Assembly (NCBI GenBank): GCA_003991915.1
Contig: RQTK01000327.1
Location: 193,046 to 257,045 of the forward strand
Reading direction: 5' to 3'
From: Elysia chlorotica
Taxonomy: Eukaryota; Mollusca; Gastropoda; Plakobranchidae
DNA: 64,000 bases
The notes under the pieces were generated by a model. That model was not told the DNA's origin and ran no database searches. It worked only from the letters and a program-made list of their open reading frames with translations. Made by a program: the position numbers and the translations under genes. Positions 46,291 to 58,395 of this stretch are shown here, piece after piece; position 1 is the stretch's first letter, and every line of letters begins with the position of its first letter.

Positions 46291-47920
46291 AAAGCACTTC
46301 CTCCTATAGACTTTTAGACCAACCATACCTTTAGCAGCATTGAGTCTTTTCATTTTTTTAGTCTTTACAGAGTTGAATTACAATTAGAGGCACTCGGCGT
46401 GACTCAATATTGCACAGATGCGCTTGTAAAAGAATGCGAGATTGCTTTCTTTAAAAAGTGAGTGTTGGATTTGTTTTTGACGATTTTCCTTACTTTTAAC
46501 TTTAAGCCATGTGAACCATGATCCCACAACGCGCTTTGGAACAATTTACAAGCTTCAATTACAGGTAAGGAATTTGAACTACTCAAAATAAAAGTTTCAT
46601 AGAACGATATGGCAGAATGGACAGAATATTAAACATTTCGGAAAAACTTAGTCGCCAAAATATCGCTTGGTGCATGGAAATAACATAATGGAAACAAAGA
46701 GAGTAACGATGCGATAAATGTATGATCAGCAATCAGTTTAGACTAGGCCATAATTTTATCTGAAACAAATACAGAAACACTTCAAGCAATTAGCCAAGTA
46801 AACATTTGTGCCACTGCTCTTGTCAAATCTCAAACCAGAGTTTTAATAAAACCAGACTAAAATTTATCAACTGTTAGTATTTCTAACTAGTATTTTTAGA
46901 GCCCGGACTAGAGGTTTCGCTATAAAAAACTAACCTTAGGTATGATTTCAATGTTATGACACAGTTCTGCTTTCAACATTTAGTAACGACTGCCTTGATG
47001 TGGATATTCCTAATTTCTACGCAACACCGGAAACCGGTCCAACCGTATTTTCATAATTAAAAAAAAGTCCTCCCGTTTAATGATCTTTATGCATTAAAGC
47101 CTGGAATTTACTCAAAAGTGCCAAGTTGCGAACGTATTTTGTGGAATTCTTCTTGTTTCCGCTTGCAGGAAAAATATAATGGACGTTTAAAAGGATGTAT
47201 GATAGAATGAACGTTTACAGGTGCTTCTGGAGGCGCCCAGATAAGTAACTTTAAAATCATAAATGATTGCAAATCACCAGCTAGTTGTACTACAAGAATA
47301 GAACAGCATTTTTTAAATATTTGCAGTGTATATCAGAAAAATATTTGGATATTTCCTATAAACTGCCATTAGATATTAAAGAACATTTAAAGATTTTTAA
47401 TATAATTATCTCAGTTTTCTTTAAAAATAATATATAAACGATATCTTTAGAAGCTTGCAGTTAAAATTAAATGTAGCGGAGGCCAAAATGTTTAACTGTA
47501 ACGTTTTGATTTCAATCATCAGTGTAAACGCTGTATTTAAAAATGTTATGGATTCATGAAAAAAAACAAGACGTAACTGATATACTTTTAATTGATCTGA
47601 ATACTAAATTTGACAGTCTCTGAGACGTTAAAAACCATTACATTTTATTATTTTTCTAGAGATTTTGTTTAAATTAAAAAGGCGCTAGAATTTAACAACA
47701 AAAACCGTATTAAATAAATGTCCCTCCCTAAAAAATTGTTAAAAAGCCCCCACAAAGAAAAACAAAAAAAGCTTAATCTGATTCACCTTTGTCCAGGGGG
47801 CAAATAAAATTATTGGTTTAAAGGCGTCAAAGGTAGAAAATGATATTGATAGATACAAATCGAGACAGATAAATAAACAGATAGACAGATAAAAGAAGAG
47901 AAATATATAATATAAATACA

Positions 47921-47924
<4 letters not shown>

Positions 47925-47966
<42 letters not shown>

Positions 47967-47970
47967 AGAA

Positions 47971-48005
<35 letters not shown>

Positions 48006-48025
48006 AATAGAGAGAGAAAGACAGA
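47925..48025. repeat. (GA)n microsatellite
   Basis: TATATATATA passes into a GA-rich tract of roughly 85 bp with GGGAGG and GAAAG interruptions. Confidence 0.95.
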
Positions 48026-48489
48026 GTTGAATTTGTAGGTCATCTCAGTAAAAGGAAACTACTAATTTTTTAAATAAAATAGATTCAATTGAACGGAGAA
48101 GACAAGTGGGAAGAAGAACTGGTTCCAAACCTATGGTTGTCACTCTATGAAGTGTCTGCTGTAAGCATAACAGCGGCAGTAGAGTGCATATTGTTATTGC
48201 ACTGTTGAGAACTCACACCTGTTGGTTAAATGCATTCGTCTGAATAGCTAACATCATACCTTGGAAACGATAAAACATAACGGTTACAATGCAGTAAATT
48301 TCTATTAGCTAACTGCCCAAATTCTAGTCCTATTTATTTAAACACTTTATGCAAACAAATGAGTGCCACCATCAAAACATTATTACGGAAATTTTCGGAT
48401 CACCGCGAATCTTGTTGGTAAATAGCAGTATCAATTTGCCTCTTTTCGTGAAGTTCTGCGAGGCTGAGAAGTCTACAGTTACCTTAATC

Positions 48490-48650
48490 TATTGGTTGGG
48501 TCGGTTTCAGTGCCATGTGAACGACTGAAACAGAGGTCCTACTATCTCACTCTGTCTATGGATGGCAGCATGAAAAATTTCAGACGCTTATCTTGGGACC
48601 CGTCTGTGATAGAGCCTGATTGTTGACGCCATCCATTAAACCAAGACAAA
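48490..48650 (+). mobile_element. SINE-like repeat, body copy 1 of the duplicated pair
   Basis: ATTGGTTGGGTCGGTTTCAG, GTGAACGACTGAAACAGAGG, TCACTCTGTCTATGGATGGC, then CAGACGCTTATCTTGGGACC and a diverged tail ATTGTTGACGCCATCCATTA. No head visible. Confidence 0.7.
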
Positions 48651-49204
48651 TTAATTTATAATAGAATATATTTCTGTGTTTCAAAAATACAAAAAAAATC
48701 AGTTATTGCTGATCTTGCAACCTCTAAGTCAATTGGTAAACAATAACTCAGAACTCAGAGGAACAACTGCTTTTAAAGATGCTAGTTACACTGTGTGAAG
48801 TCTCGTGTAGTAATTCCACAACCAGCATAGCCGCAACAAAGGCGTGCAAATTAGGACTGCACTGTTAAGAAAAATAACACCTGCTTGTATGGGATCGTTT
48901 AAACGAAATATTATACCCCATAGGGGAGCAGTGGCTGTTTAAGAATAGTGTTAAGAGATGGGGAAAACATGTGTAAAAAGGGAGGGGGATCAAAAGGTCC
49001 CAAAACAGGTGTATTAATAATTATATTTGAACGGCTCCTAATGTATTGGTTTAAGTAGTTAAATGTACTCCCTGAATAGATCAAACATACGGGTAATAAT
49101 AATACTGCAGGGCACCTTTCAATACCACCTTAATGGTAGTTTTTAATATTTCAATACTTTATGCACATGATTCAGTATTATGATCAGATTATTCTTTTTA
49201 TTAA

Positions 49205-49312
49205 ACATCTATGAGTGGCAGCACGAAAACTTATTAGACGCCCAGCTTGAGACACGTCCGTCCGTGACAGAGGCTGATTCTTGACACCACCCATCAAACC
49301 AAAACGAACTAA
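49205..49312 (+). mobile_element. SINE-like repeat, 3' half, copy 2 of the duplicated pair
   Basis: Starts at ATGAGTGGCAGCACG, with TTAGACGCCCAGCTTGAGAC, ACGTCCGTCCGTGACAGAGG and the tail CTGATTCTTGACACCACCCA. It shares the unusual GACGCCA/GACACCA tail with the 48490 copy, supporting a common duplication. Confidence 0.7.
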
Positions 49313-49744
49313 TCTAAAATAATGTATTTGTCTGTGTTTGCTTAAGAACTAACCAAAGTGCGTCATTGCTGATCTTGCAACCTCCATAGATATAAAGTCA
49401 ATATGTAAGCAATAAGCTCCTGATCGTCGGCCTTTGAATACTATCGATTTGACATGGTAACTTTTCTCACGGCAGTAAGTCCACAAGAGCGGAAGACAAA
49501 GTGCACACACACACACACACCATCAGCGGTTCGTGATAGTTCAGATAAACTTTTTGTGAAAATGGTGGAATGTCCGGGTACCTTGAAAGGTTGAATGATG
49601 GATGAAAAATTTAACTTAGTTTCCTTTGTCTTCTTTAAACCTATTAGTTCATGGTTGTTTCGTGTGCTTTGTTGTAGGCCTTTGATGTTCACGCAGAGGG
49701 AAACAAAATGCGATGCTGTAACGAAACTCTTTACTATCTTCTAG

Positions 49745-49925
49745 TTTAATGCACCTTAGGTCCGAAGACAGATCCTATACGAGATACTTAGGACTTGGCT
49801 GTTCACATGATACTGCTACTAACCAAACCAATAGGGGAAAACTCAGCAGTCAGAGCGGGGATCGAACCTGCAACCCTCCAATTATGAGTCGCATGCTTTA
49901 CTCTTAGACCAATACAGTTATAGAA
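49745..49925 (-). mobile_element. tRNA-derived SINE of a second family, minus strand
   Basis: On the minus strand the head reads TTGGTCTAAGAGTAAAGCAT, GCGACTCATAATTGGAGGGT and TGCAGGTTCGATCCCCGCTC, with clear A-box (TGGTCTAAGAG) and B-box (GGTTCGATCC) motifs. A body and a TTCGGACCTAAGGTGCATTA tail follow. Acceptor-stem pairing is not evident and the sequence continues past the tRNA-like part, so it is a SINE and not a tRNA gene. Confidence 0.7.
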
Positions 49926-50097
49926 ATATATTGTGTAAAAAAATTAAAACCAGACTCAATTTCTTTTTAATTAAATTATCTTTAATAAAAATATTTGTCA
50001 AATACAATGTGCATATAGTTAAGATTCACGCAATGGTAGTGTGAAATGCCTACAACATTCGTAGACTTCGCCTCTCTCTATCTCCTTTCTCTACCCC

Positions 50098-50100
<3 letters not shown>

Positions 50101-50145
<45 letters not shown>
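50101..50145. repeat. (CT)n microsatellite
   Basis: About 44 bp of uninterrupted CT. Confidence 0.95.
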
Positions 50146-50148
<3 letters not shown>

Positions 50149-50487
50149 ACCCCTGCTGTTTTATTTTCTGTAGACGGGATTTTCATGTCAACAAATTTGT
50201 GGGGTAAACTTCAATTCCCTAAACAATCTTTTGTCTGTATTTACATATTTGAAGAATAAATTTTGGCTCCTTGTTTTTCATATTTAATCGATAAAATCTT
50301 GTTTACTTGCTTGTCGGTTTACAAAAGACAAACACAATATTTAAAGTTTATAGAACGTGTACAGATCTTATTTAAGGGTGTTAATATTGTCTTTATTCCC
50401 TCGACTTAATAAACTTAACAGATCCCAATTATCAGCTGTCATATTAGTAGTTTTGCTTAATAGATAGCATATCATAATGTTGTTAAC

Positions 50488-50495
50488 CCCCCCCC

Positions 50496-50547
<52 letters not shown>

Positions 50548-50618
50548 AAAAAAAACAAAAAAAACAAAACAACAACAAAAAAACAACAACCCCCCAAAAA
50601 AACAACAACAAACAAACC

Positions 50619-50690
<72 letters not shown>

Positions 50691-50712
50691 AACAAAAACA
50701 AAAACAAACCCC
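50488..50712. repeat. Poly(C)/poly(A)/(AAC)n compound low-complexity tract
   Basis: A short C run, about 48 A residues, mixed AAAAAC, then about 65 bp of AAC triplets and an A/C-rich end. All long frames here are artefacts. Confidence 0.95.
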
Positions 50713-51662
50713 AAACATACCCGAGTAATATTATTTAGATTGTAAAAGCACTTAATCCTTAATCCTTCATCGAAATTAGTTCAAATAATTAAAAAAACGT
50801 CGGTCTATAAGCAAAATGGAATGTGTGTGAAGAGAACGTTTAGGAATTTTATGGATGAAATACAAAAAAAAATTGAAATTGATAATGAAAGGCTGCGTGA
50901 TCAATATAAAAACAGGTTTTGGATATTTTTAAATTAATGGTTATCTAGACATAAAATACATTTTCAGAGCTCTATGGTACGAACGCATTCCAACATTAAG
51001 GCTTCCAGAATCGGTTCAAATTGTATTAGAACGGTTGTTTTTGCACACCTCTTGCATTATGTACTGGAAGTACCGTGCTCAGGCTATTGATATTTGTGAA
51101 GTCAAATTTGTGCCCAGCGATTCCGTATATACCATCAGAATTTTTGAAAGAATGTAGATTACCTTTTTGTAAAAATAGTAGAATGTCGCAGCGACTGTCC
51201 ACGTCCACCGAAATACGCCAGGTGCAAAGTTAATCTATAGCGCAATTAACGCTGACAAAATCTATTAAAATTGAGCATGATATTTTATTCATTGGCTTTA
51301 AAGAAATACCAACTAAACGTATCCCGCCATCCCTTCTCATTGCTACAGTTCACTAAACACAATAATTTCCGAATTCTTGCACCTTGTGCATTTGCTCCTC
51401 CGTTTTTTTGTATAAAAGTCTTTGCTGCTTTATAAAGTTAACTTTTTGCCATTGCTTTTCCCAAAAATGAATATGATCCAATACATACAGACTGGAAGGC
51501 CATTCAAGAGGAATGTTTTACTCTATTGAAATGTATCTGCTCTGCATTCATTGCAGACTGTCCAATTGCCTTCGTGTGCAGTACAAAACCTTTGGCCCAG
51601 CTCTGAATTCCTCGATAGACTAAATGGCAATCGTGAGTATTCAAGGCGCTCACAAGTCGGCA
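50713..51662. other. Gene-free stretch
   Basis: No recognisable exon or repeat family. Confidence 0.35.
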
Positions 51663-51711
51663 CTGTATGAATGAGAGGGATAGAGATAGAGATATATAGA
51701 GAGATAGGTAG

Positions 51712-51742
<31 letters not shown>

Positions 51743-51891
51743 AGAAGGAGAGATGGAGAGAGAAAGAGATATGACGGAGGAGGGAAGAGAGTCGATTACC
51801 AAGAGATTAAGAGTGAGAGTGTGATAGAGAGAACAAAAGAGACTGATAGGAAGAGATAGATCAAGAGAGAGAGATAGAGAAAGAGAGAGAA

Positions 51892-51925
<34 letters not shown>

Positions 51926-51930
51926 GGAAT
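51663..51930. repeat. GA-rich tract with a (TA)n core
   Basis: GAGATAGAGA-type repeats, about 28 bp of TA near 51713-51740, and more GA/GAGATA repeats to about 51926. Confidence 0.93.
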
Positions 51931-52060
51931 GTTGGATGGAGCAAACATTTTACGACCAAGTCTACGAGCCGACATTTTGTATGATGATTTTGTATGCACG
52001 CCTTTATACCACTCTCATATTTCTACATTTCTATACATGTCTAACTATACAGGACGATGA

Positions 52061-52130
52061 GTAATGTTTGCGTTATGAAATGGCCAGCATCTACATGTTT
52101 GTCTTACATATCTGGCTATCTATCTACAAG
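52061..52130 (+). repeat. Direct repeat flanking the mariner remnant, copy 1
   Basis: A 50-bp block starting GTAATGTTTGCGTTATGAAA and ending GTCTTACATA, followed by a weaker match (TCTGGCTATCTATCTACA). Essentially identical to the block starting near 52849. Confidence 0.9.
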
Positions 52131-52848
52131 GGGTGTTCACTATGTTCTTAGCATGACAATGAAGGAATAAACCCAGAGACTTAAAATTTGGCACACTTAC
52201 ATTTATTTCTCTACATAGTCACCCTGCATAGTTACACATTTCTGCCACCTGTCCTTGACCTTCAAAAGTCCTTGAGAGTAAAACGTGTCATTTTGCGCTT
52301 GAAACCACTCTTCCACAGCAGAAATCGCATCTTCAATGTCTTCAAAACGGCGCCCTTTTATGGATTTCTTAAGGTTTGGGAACAGACAGAAGTCTGATGG
52401 AGCTAAATCCGGTGAATATGGTGGATGGGGAAGAATTTCATAGCCACACTGATCAGCTGTCTCAACGGCTTTTGGTGCTCGATGAGCAGGAGCGTTATCA
52501 TGCAAAAGCAGGACTCCGTTTCGAAGCTTTCCCCGTCTTCTTCTTACTAATTCAGATCTCAGTCTTTTTAGCAACCCTGAATAATACTCTCCAGTGATTG
52601 TTTTCCCCTTTTCCATGTAGTCAGTCATTATGATGCCCTCACAGTCCCAGAAACAAGACAGCATGACCTTGCCACTTGATTGTGTGACCTTTGCTTTCTT
52701 TGGTGGGGGCGATGAGGGTCTTTTCCATTGCATAGACGCGTTTTTCGGCTCTGGATCGAATTGATAGATCCAAGTCTCATCCATGGTTACAATTTTCTGA
52801 AAGAACAAGTCGTCATTTGCTTCTAACCGAAGAAGATGTTTGCAAAAG
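52128..52848 (-). pseudogene. Mariner (DD34D) transposase, N-terminally truncated
   Basis: Tc1/mariner superfamily transposase, C-terminal catalytic half. On the minus strand the frame runs from the junction at about 52848 to a TAA at 52203-52205, roughly 215 codons with no internal stop. The catalytic acidic residues lie in VTMDETWIYQFDPE, LLLHDNAPAHRA and YSPDLAPSDFCLF, with 34 residues between the second and third, the mariner signature. The paired helix-turn-helix DNA-binding N terminus and the left end are missing. A GGGGTGTTCA block near 52130 may be the right terminal repeat. The intact reading frame implies a fairly recent insertion, but the element cannot be autonomous. It is flanked by a ~50-bp direct repeat, far longer than the TA duplication expected. 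Confidence 0.9.
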
Positions 52849-52920
52849 TAATGTTTGCGTTATGAAATGGCCAGCATCTACATGTTTGTCTTACATAGCG
52901 GGCTGTGTCTATCTACTGCA
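52849..52920 (+). repeat. Direct repeat flanking the mariner remnant, copy 2
   Basis: Begins exactly where the transposase homology stops. Same GTAATGTTTGCGTTATGAAA start and GTCTTACATA end as copy 1, then GCGGGCTGTGTCTATCTACT, a partial match to the sequence after copy 1. Confidence 0.9.
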
Positions 52921-53671
52921 GAATATAATGTGGAATTGAAGGATGTCGAAATCGTCTAGCTATGAATACCCGAAAAAATGGTGTGAGCCATTTGGGAGTT
53001 GCAGGAATGAAACGAATCTGAAAAGACAGATCCTTCTCCTGATATTCCCAAATGATGGATCTGTGATTAAAAAAAAACATCAGAAGTAACTTTAATCTGT
53101 TAATCTAATACTTGACTTTGAACTGTACCCCTTTTTAGCTGAGCGCTTAATATTATGGAAAATAGTTAAGCTTTAAGCTGATGTTAAAATATTTTTAACG
53201 ACCAACGATTGCACGATGATTTACTTTCTCGCTCTGTCAAATTTTGTTATTTTGAATTTTTTTTTCAAACTCACACACACACGGGAAAATACCAGAGAAG
53301 ACCTTTCTAAAAAATCTTCCTCTTTTTTTTTCGAAATGCTTAAAGTACTTTAATCACAAAACCGTATTTTGATATTCTTGGGATATTACAATCGAGTCAA
53401 TATAATTGGACGTTTTAGATTAAGCCAAATGGTTCAGAAAAAAAGAGATGTTTCGTTCTGCCTGGGCAAAAAAAAAAAAAAACCCCAACGAAAACCAACA
53501 AAAAACAAAAAACAAGTTCCTGCTTCTGGAAAACAGCACCTTCTAAAAAACTCACATAATCGATTGAAATAAATGTATCAGGATCATAATTCTTAATCTT
53601 TTTTGAATTGACGTGATCTTCATTCTACGACAAAAAAATGATCACAAACTTGGCTTTAAATCGATTTCTTA

Positions 53672-53739
53672 TAACTCTCTCTCACTCTCTCTTTCTCTCT
53701 AAGTTAATGTTCTTTTCTCTGTCTCTCTGTTTCTGTCTG

Positions 53740-53788
<49 letters not shown>

Positions 53789-53790
53789 AC
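53672..53790. repeat. (CT)n / CT-rich microsatellite
   Basis: CTCTCT with TTTCT, GTCTGT interruptions, ending in about 45 bp of uninterrupted CT. Confidence 0.95.
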
Positions 53791-54397
53791 ACGGAGGGAG
53801 CTCAGAACTTCTCGCAAATCTCCAGATCGTTAGAAATACAAATTTGGAACTAATAGCTTGCCACTAAGCGATCCCCGTTCCTCTCTGAATCTCAGTGTAG
53901 CAGAGGTCCCATCGACCAACAAACATCCCCACCCTCTTCCTTCCTCATTCAGGCACCCATTTGCTTCAACGTCAAACTCGAGAAGAGGCCTTTTTTGGAA
54001 GGAATAAAAAGTTTCATTCCTGCTGGATATTCATTTATGTCCCCGGAGGAAACTCCCAGCAATCCGTCTAAGAGACTTTCGGTTTTTATTTTCTCTTTAT
54101 TTCTTTATTTAGAAAGAAAAAGTTACGTGGGGTTCATGTGGGGTTAATGACAAAAAACATAAAAACGGTTGACATTTATCGGAAATTCCCTTACCCTCAA
54201 TTTGATAAAATAAGGCAAACATCAATCGCTTGCTTTAAACTCGACTTTGGGAATCGATTAGTAATCAAGATTAACTCAATTAATAAACTAAACTATAAAA
54301 AGAATTTTATTCCAGCATTGATATACCATTGCTCATTTCATCTATTTATCTTTTTGTATAATTTCTCATTCTCTCTGTCTGTCTGTTATTCGGCAAT

Positions 54398-54730
54398 ATA
54401 GTCGATATAGTGCTGACGTTGGCCGTCAACTACAACTATCTGTCGGTCTTTCTGTCTGTCTGTCTTTATGTCATTCTATCTAATTATCTAATTGTCTGTC
54501 GATCTATTTGTCTTTATTTTTGTTTGTATCTATTCTTAAAGTTTCTTTATTTAGTTATATCTTTTATACCAACATACATCTAGTGTTTCTCTTTCTTGAC
54601 ACACTCTTATTGATGTTTCTTTTCATTAAAACTACGCAATTGGCTAAAATGGAGATATTATTGAGTCGAGATAAGTTGGTTGCTTAACGTCTAACACCAG
54701 CACTATATAGACTATATTGCGGAAGGGACA
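54398..54730. mobile_element. Two SINE tail fragments in opposite orientation around a tetranucleotide-rich stretch
   Basis: TCGATATAGTGCTGACGTTG near 54400 is the plus-strand SINE tail. TTGCTTAACGTCTAACACCA and GCACTATATAGACTATATTG near 54680-54720 are the reverse complement of the same tail. Between them lies CTGT/ATCT-type simple sequence. Confidence 0.6.
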
Positions 54731-54752
54731 ATATAGATAGAGATGGATAGAT

Positions 54753-54895
<143 letters not shown>

Positions 54896-57870
54896 TCAAG
54901 GGATGAAGACGAGTACCTGATATAACTTAGAATACTAATGCAACATGTGCGCAGTTTACCCGTTAATGTTACGTTCAAGGTGGATTTATGTTTCACGTGT
55001 ATCCTTACAACCAATCCAAAGGTAGCGCAACTTGTGAAGATTTTAAAAGTTGATAATGGTTTGCTTTGTGGTAACAACCATGACTTGATCGAACATAATG
55101 GTCTTAAATTGAATGTGATTTGAGACGATCAAAAGAGTTGGTGTAAGACCATACGCTTTGAAAACAAAAGGAATGTTGATCTTTATGTATTTCTGCTTCT
55201 TATGTGCAGCACGCAATAAGGACAACGATAATCATAACCATGTCCTGAATTCCACCGATTTTTGATAGAACTTTAAAAATATACATGGTATTGAAAGGAA
55301 TCAAAGAGACGCCAAAAACAACTATGCAACGTTTTGATACGGAACCTGTTCCTGCTTACCACAACGTCTCATATCTCTTGTAAATAATATTGCCGCCTTC
55401 TAGCATGGATTTGAAATTCTAACTGGCTGCTCCAAGAAAAGATTTAGCATTAAAGCATCCTTCTGTTAGCGGATGCTCCAACCCAGGTCTTAGTTTATCA
55501 CGGTAAATTTTTTTTTAATGATTTTGTAGTTTCAAGAAAACTTAAATCAATAGAATGGAATTTATAATTTCAAACTGTGGCGGTTTTCTGAAACAGCAGT
55601 TCACGTTATGGAATATTTTTCTAAGTCAATTGCGATTCCAAATGTAAATGTAAATGTTGGAGAATGAAGTGTCAAATGATATAATTATATAAATATGATG
55701 ATTATGATAATCGTAAGGTGCATATATTTTGATATCTAAATATCTCTTAAGCCCTTCCCTGTAGCTACAAAGGAAGCAATTTGATCACCCTTAGTAAGCT
55801 GACATAATAATAATACTCTTTAAAATGTTCTTGAATAAATAGAATACAAATTCTTGAACTCAACGGGTCGTAAATAGAACGTCGCGGTATTCTTCCATCT
55901 TAAGACAAATCATAAGCTTACAACAACATTGTACTTACGGCCCAACAACTCGTACTGAGACTACTTTCTCAACCGTTCATTCAACACACTCTCAACTCCT
56001 TTTCCCTTCTGTTTTGCCTTGAACTAATACTGCCTTGGTTGTTTTCTCACCAGCGTTAAGCAAGTTTTGTTCTCTATACCTGACACGATTCTTTACCTAT
56101 CGAATGTTACAACAGAAGCAGGCGAGTTTTCACTTGATCCCCTGCACCACATGTTTGTCTTGCAACGCTAGACTCAGAATCTTCAAGCTCTTGAATTGGC
56201 TTTCTCGTTTGCATGGTGTTTTCTCTTTTGTCTAATGTTTTGCCATAACAGAAAGATATTTTGAGGAGCACCTTAAAAAAAGGAAAAAGAATTAAGAACC
56301 CATTAGTTTTGACGTAAAGTTTCAACTTATTTCATTCGAAAGATTGTTTAGTTTTATGTGTAGAGTGTATGTAAGAACGTAAAAAAAAAAAAAAAACGGA
56401 AAAAGAACATGAACATTTCTTTTCCGGGAAAAAAAGTAGTAGAGGGAGCGATGTGTCAAAACATAAACGATCCTTGATTTTTCTATCTCATTGAGTGCTT
56501 GGAATAGTATAGGACTTTGCGATAAAAGAAATAATAAAAAACAAGACACAACAGTTGATTTTATTTCTTTTTTTAAACTATGACGGGTGACACGGAAAGG
56601 AATGCACTACATGTAGTGTCCAAAATGTCTGTGCAATCTTTCCAACCCTCCGGATAACAATTTTTCAAGGGAAAACGAAATACAAAAGCAGCCATCGTTT
56701 CACTGTCGCCATCGCGAACAAATCAGAGCAGAGATCTGACAGACTGTCCTTCGTTGATTTAACCTCTTCTCGTTTGAAGCTGTAAACGTTTTGTTTCACC
56801 TACAGAAACTAGCCTGAATCAAGACCAAGTTTTATGTTCTTTTTCTTCTTACGCATAATTATGTTATGACATAAAAAAACACCAGTACATGTGCAGCCTA
56901 GCCCAATAATAATGAAAGAATGGCAGGTATATTCTTAAATCCCCATGTATTATTTATTTTCCAATTATTACAAACCACTATAAATTGGGAAAATAGCACC
57001 AAGAATGTTAGGGTATCTGTAGTTTTATATGTCATAAAAAAACTGAAAAAAAAAAAACGTTGACTAAAAGTTTATGTCTCATAAACTCATGTTCTACCCC
57101 CCCCCCCCTTAAAAAGCGTTAATAAAATAGTAATTCCAATATCAACAAATATAATTGTTATAAAGATACACACACTTTAAAAAAGACAACTTTGATCCTA
57201 GTTACGTTATTGCAGACAAGTTGCAAAACAATAACAAGTTATTGATATAAATGACAGAAATGTTAGAAAAAAGCCCCCCTTCATAACAATTGCCTTCACA
57301 TTTTTTAATCCACTGAAGTCGGATTACACCCTAACTGTTCCTTTTGAACACCGTCTATAAAAATTCCCATCTCTGCTGAAACAACTTTGAAATTGCTTTC
57401 AAAATGCCTCACAATTCAATGAACAAAAATATAATTCCCCTTTTGTGCTTGTAAAAGGAAGTTACATCAGGTCTCAAGTGCACGCCAGCCCTGTAGCAAC
57501 GTTTAAATTTTTGTAACGTAAAAAGCGATCTTCATTTCCTATGGGTTATCTGCGTTTCTTCCTCTGTAAAACATTTTGAAACATTAAACTAAACGTAATT
57601 TCTTTTCATTTAACCCAGTAAAACATTGCAATAATTAAAAGGACGACGAAAGCCTCAATCTTAATCGGACTCTGGCAAAGCATGTTCCACTTTCCCTAGA
57701 ACGAAACGCTAGAAAAAAAAACACCTTAAGAAAACATCTGAGTGCAAACTTAACGTGAGCTTGATATCCGAAAAGCTTTCAACAGACGTAAGAATAAACA
57801 AATTCAATGCTAAAACCAAAGAGGCAAAAAGGATATCACATGTATGATAAAAGTATTTGAGGTAGAAATG
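54896..57870. other. Gene-free AT-rich stretch
   Basis: No recognisable exon or repeat family. A C run (CCCCCCCCCC) lies near 57099. Frames at 56035-56549 have no domain. Confidence 0.35.
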
Positions 57871-58395
57871 AGACAAAGGTGGAGATAGAGAGGGGGAAGG
57901 AGAGAGGGAGGGAGAGAGTGATCATCCGATAGATAAATATATAGATACGTAGGTAAATAGATAGATAGATTAATTAGAGAGAGCAAAAAGGAGCGATGAA
58001 AAGAGACAAAGAGAGACAGGGAGAGTCAGGGAGAAAAAGAGAATGACAGAAAGAAATTAGATGAAGGTGGAGGTAGAGAGGTAGAGGGAAAGGGAGAGAA
58101 AGATAGATCTTCTGATAGATAAATATAGAGATACATAGGTAAATATATAAAGAGACAAATACCGAGTGAAAGAAAGTGGTGATGAGAAGTACCAGAAGAG
58201 GGAGGTAAACAGGAACAAAGACAAAAAATATGGAACGAGAGGCAACAGGGAGAGACATAGAGAATTATAAGCAAATATAGAGAGATGGAGAGAGAAACAA
58301 GAAAGAGAGAGCGAGTCAGAAAGACATTTGGGAGAGAGACAAGGCAGAGACACATAAACAGACAGACAGACAAAGATTATAACCAGACAAAGATT
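57871..58395. repeat. GA-rich region with an internal ~190-bp duplication
   Basis: AGACAAAGGTGGAGATAGAG near 57870 and TTAGATGAAGGTGGAGGTAG near 58056 each begin a block with GGGAAGGAGAGAGG/GGGAAAGGGAGAGA, then a C/TCCGATAGATAAATATA block, GATACGTAGGTAAATA/GATACATAGGTAAATA and GA-rich sequence. Near 58371-58402, ACAAAGATTATAACCAGAC is repeated twice in tandem. The Ser/Leu-rich minus-strand frames are artefacts of composition. Confidence 0.75.

Larger units (their letters stand above)
48110..49420. repeat. Diverged tandem duplication (~660-bp unit) including a SINE copy
   Basis: Landmarks recur in order. Near 48180 and 48850: GTGCATATTG/GTGCAAATTA then GCACTGTTGAGAA/GCACTGTTAAGAA and CACCTG. 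Near 48560 and 49207: a SINE body with GGATGGCAGCATGAAAA/GAGTGGCAGCACGAAAA. Near 48700 and 49362: ATTGCTGATCTTGCAACCTC, identical in both. Identity is low outside these blocks, so the duplication is old. Confidence 0.6.

Noticed and set aside
49845..49925. tRNA gene on the minus strand
   Set aside because: A- and B-boxes are good, but no pairing acceptor stem is visible and the sequence continues as a SINE body.
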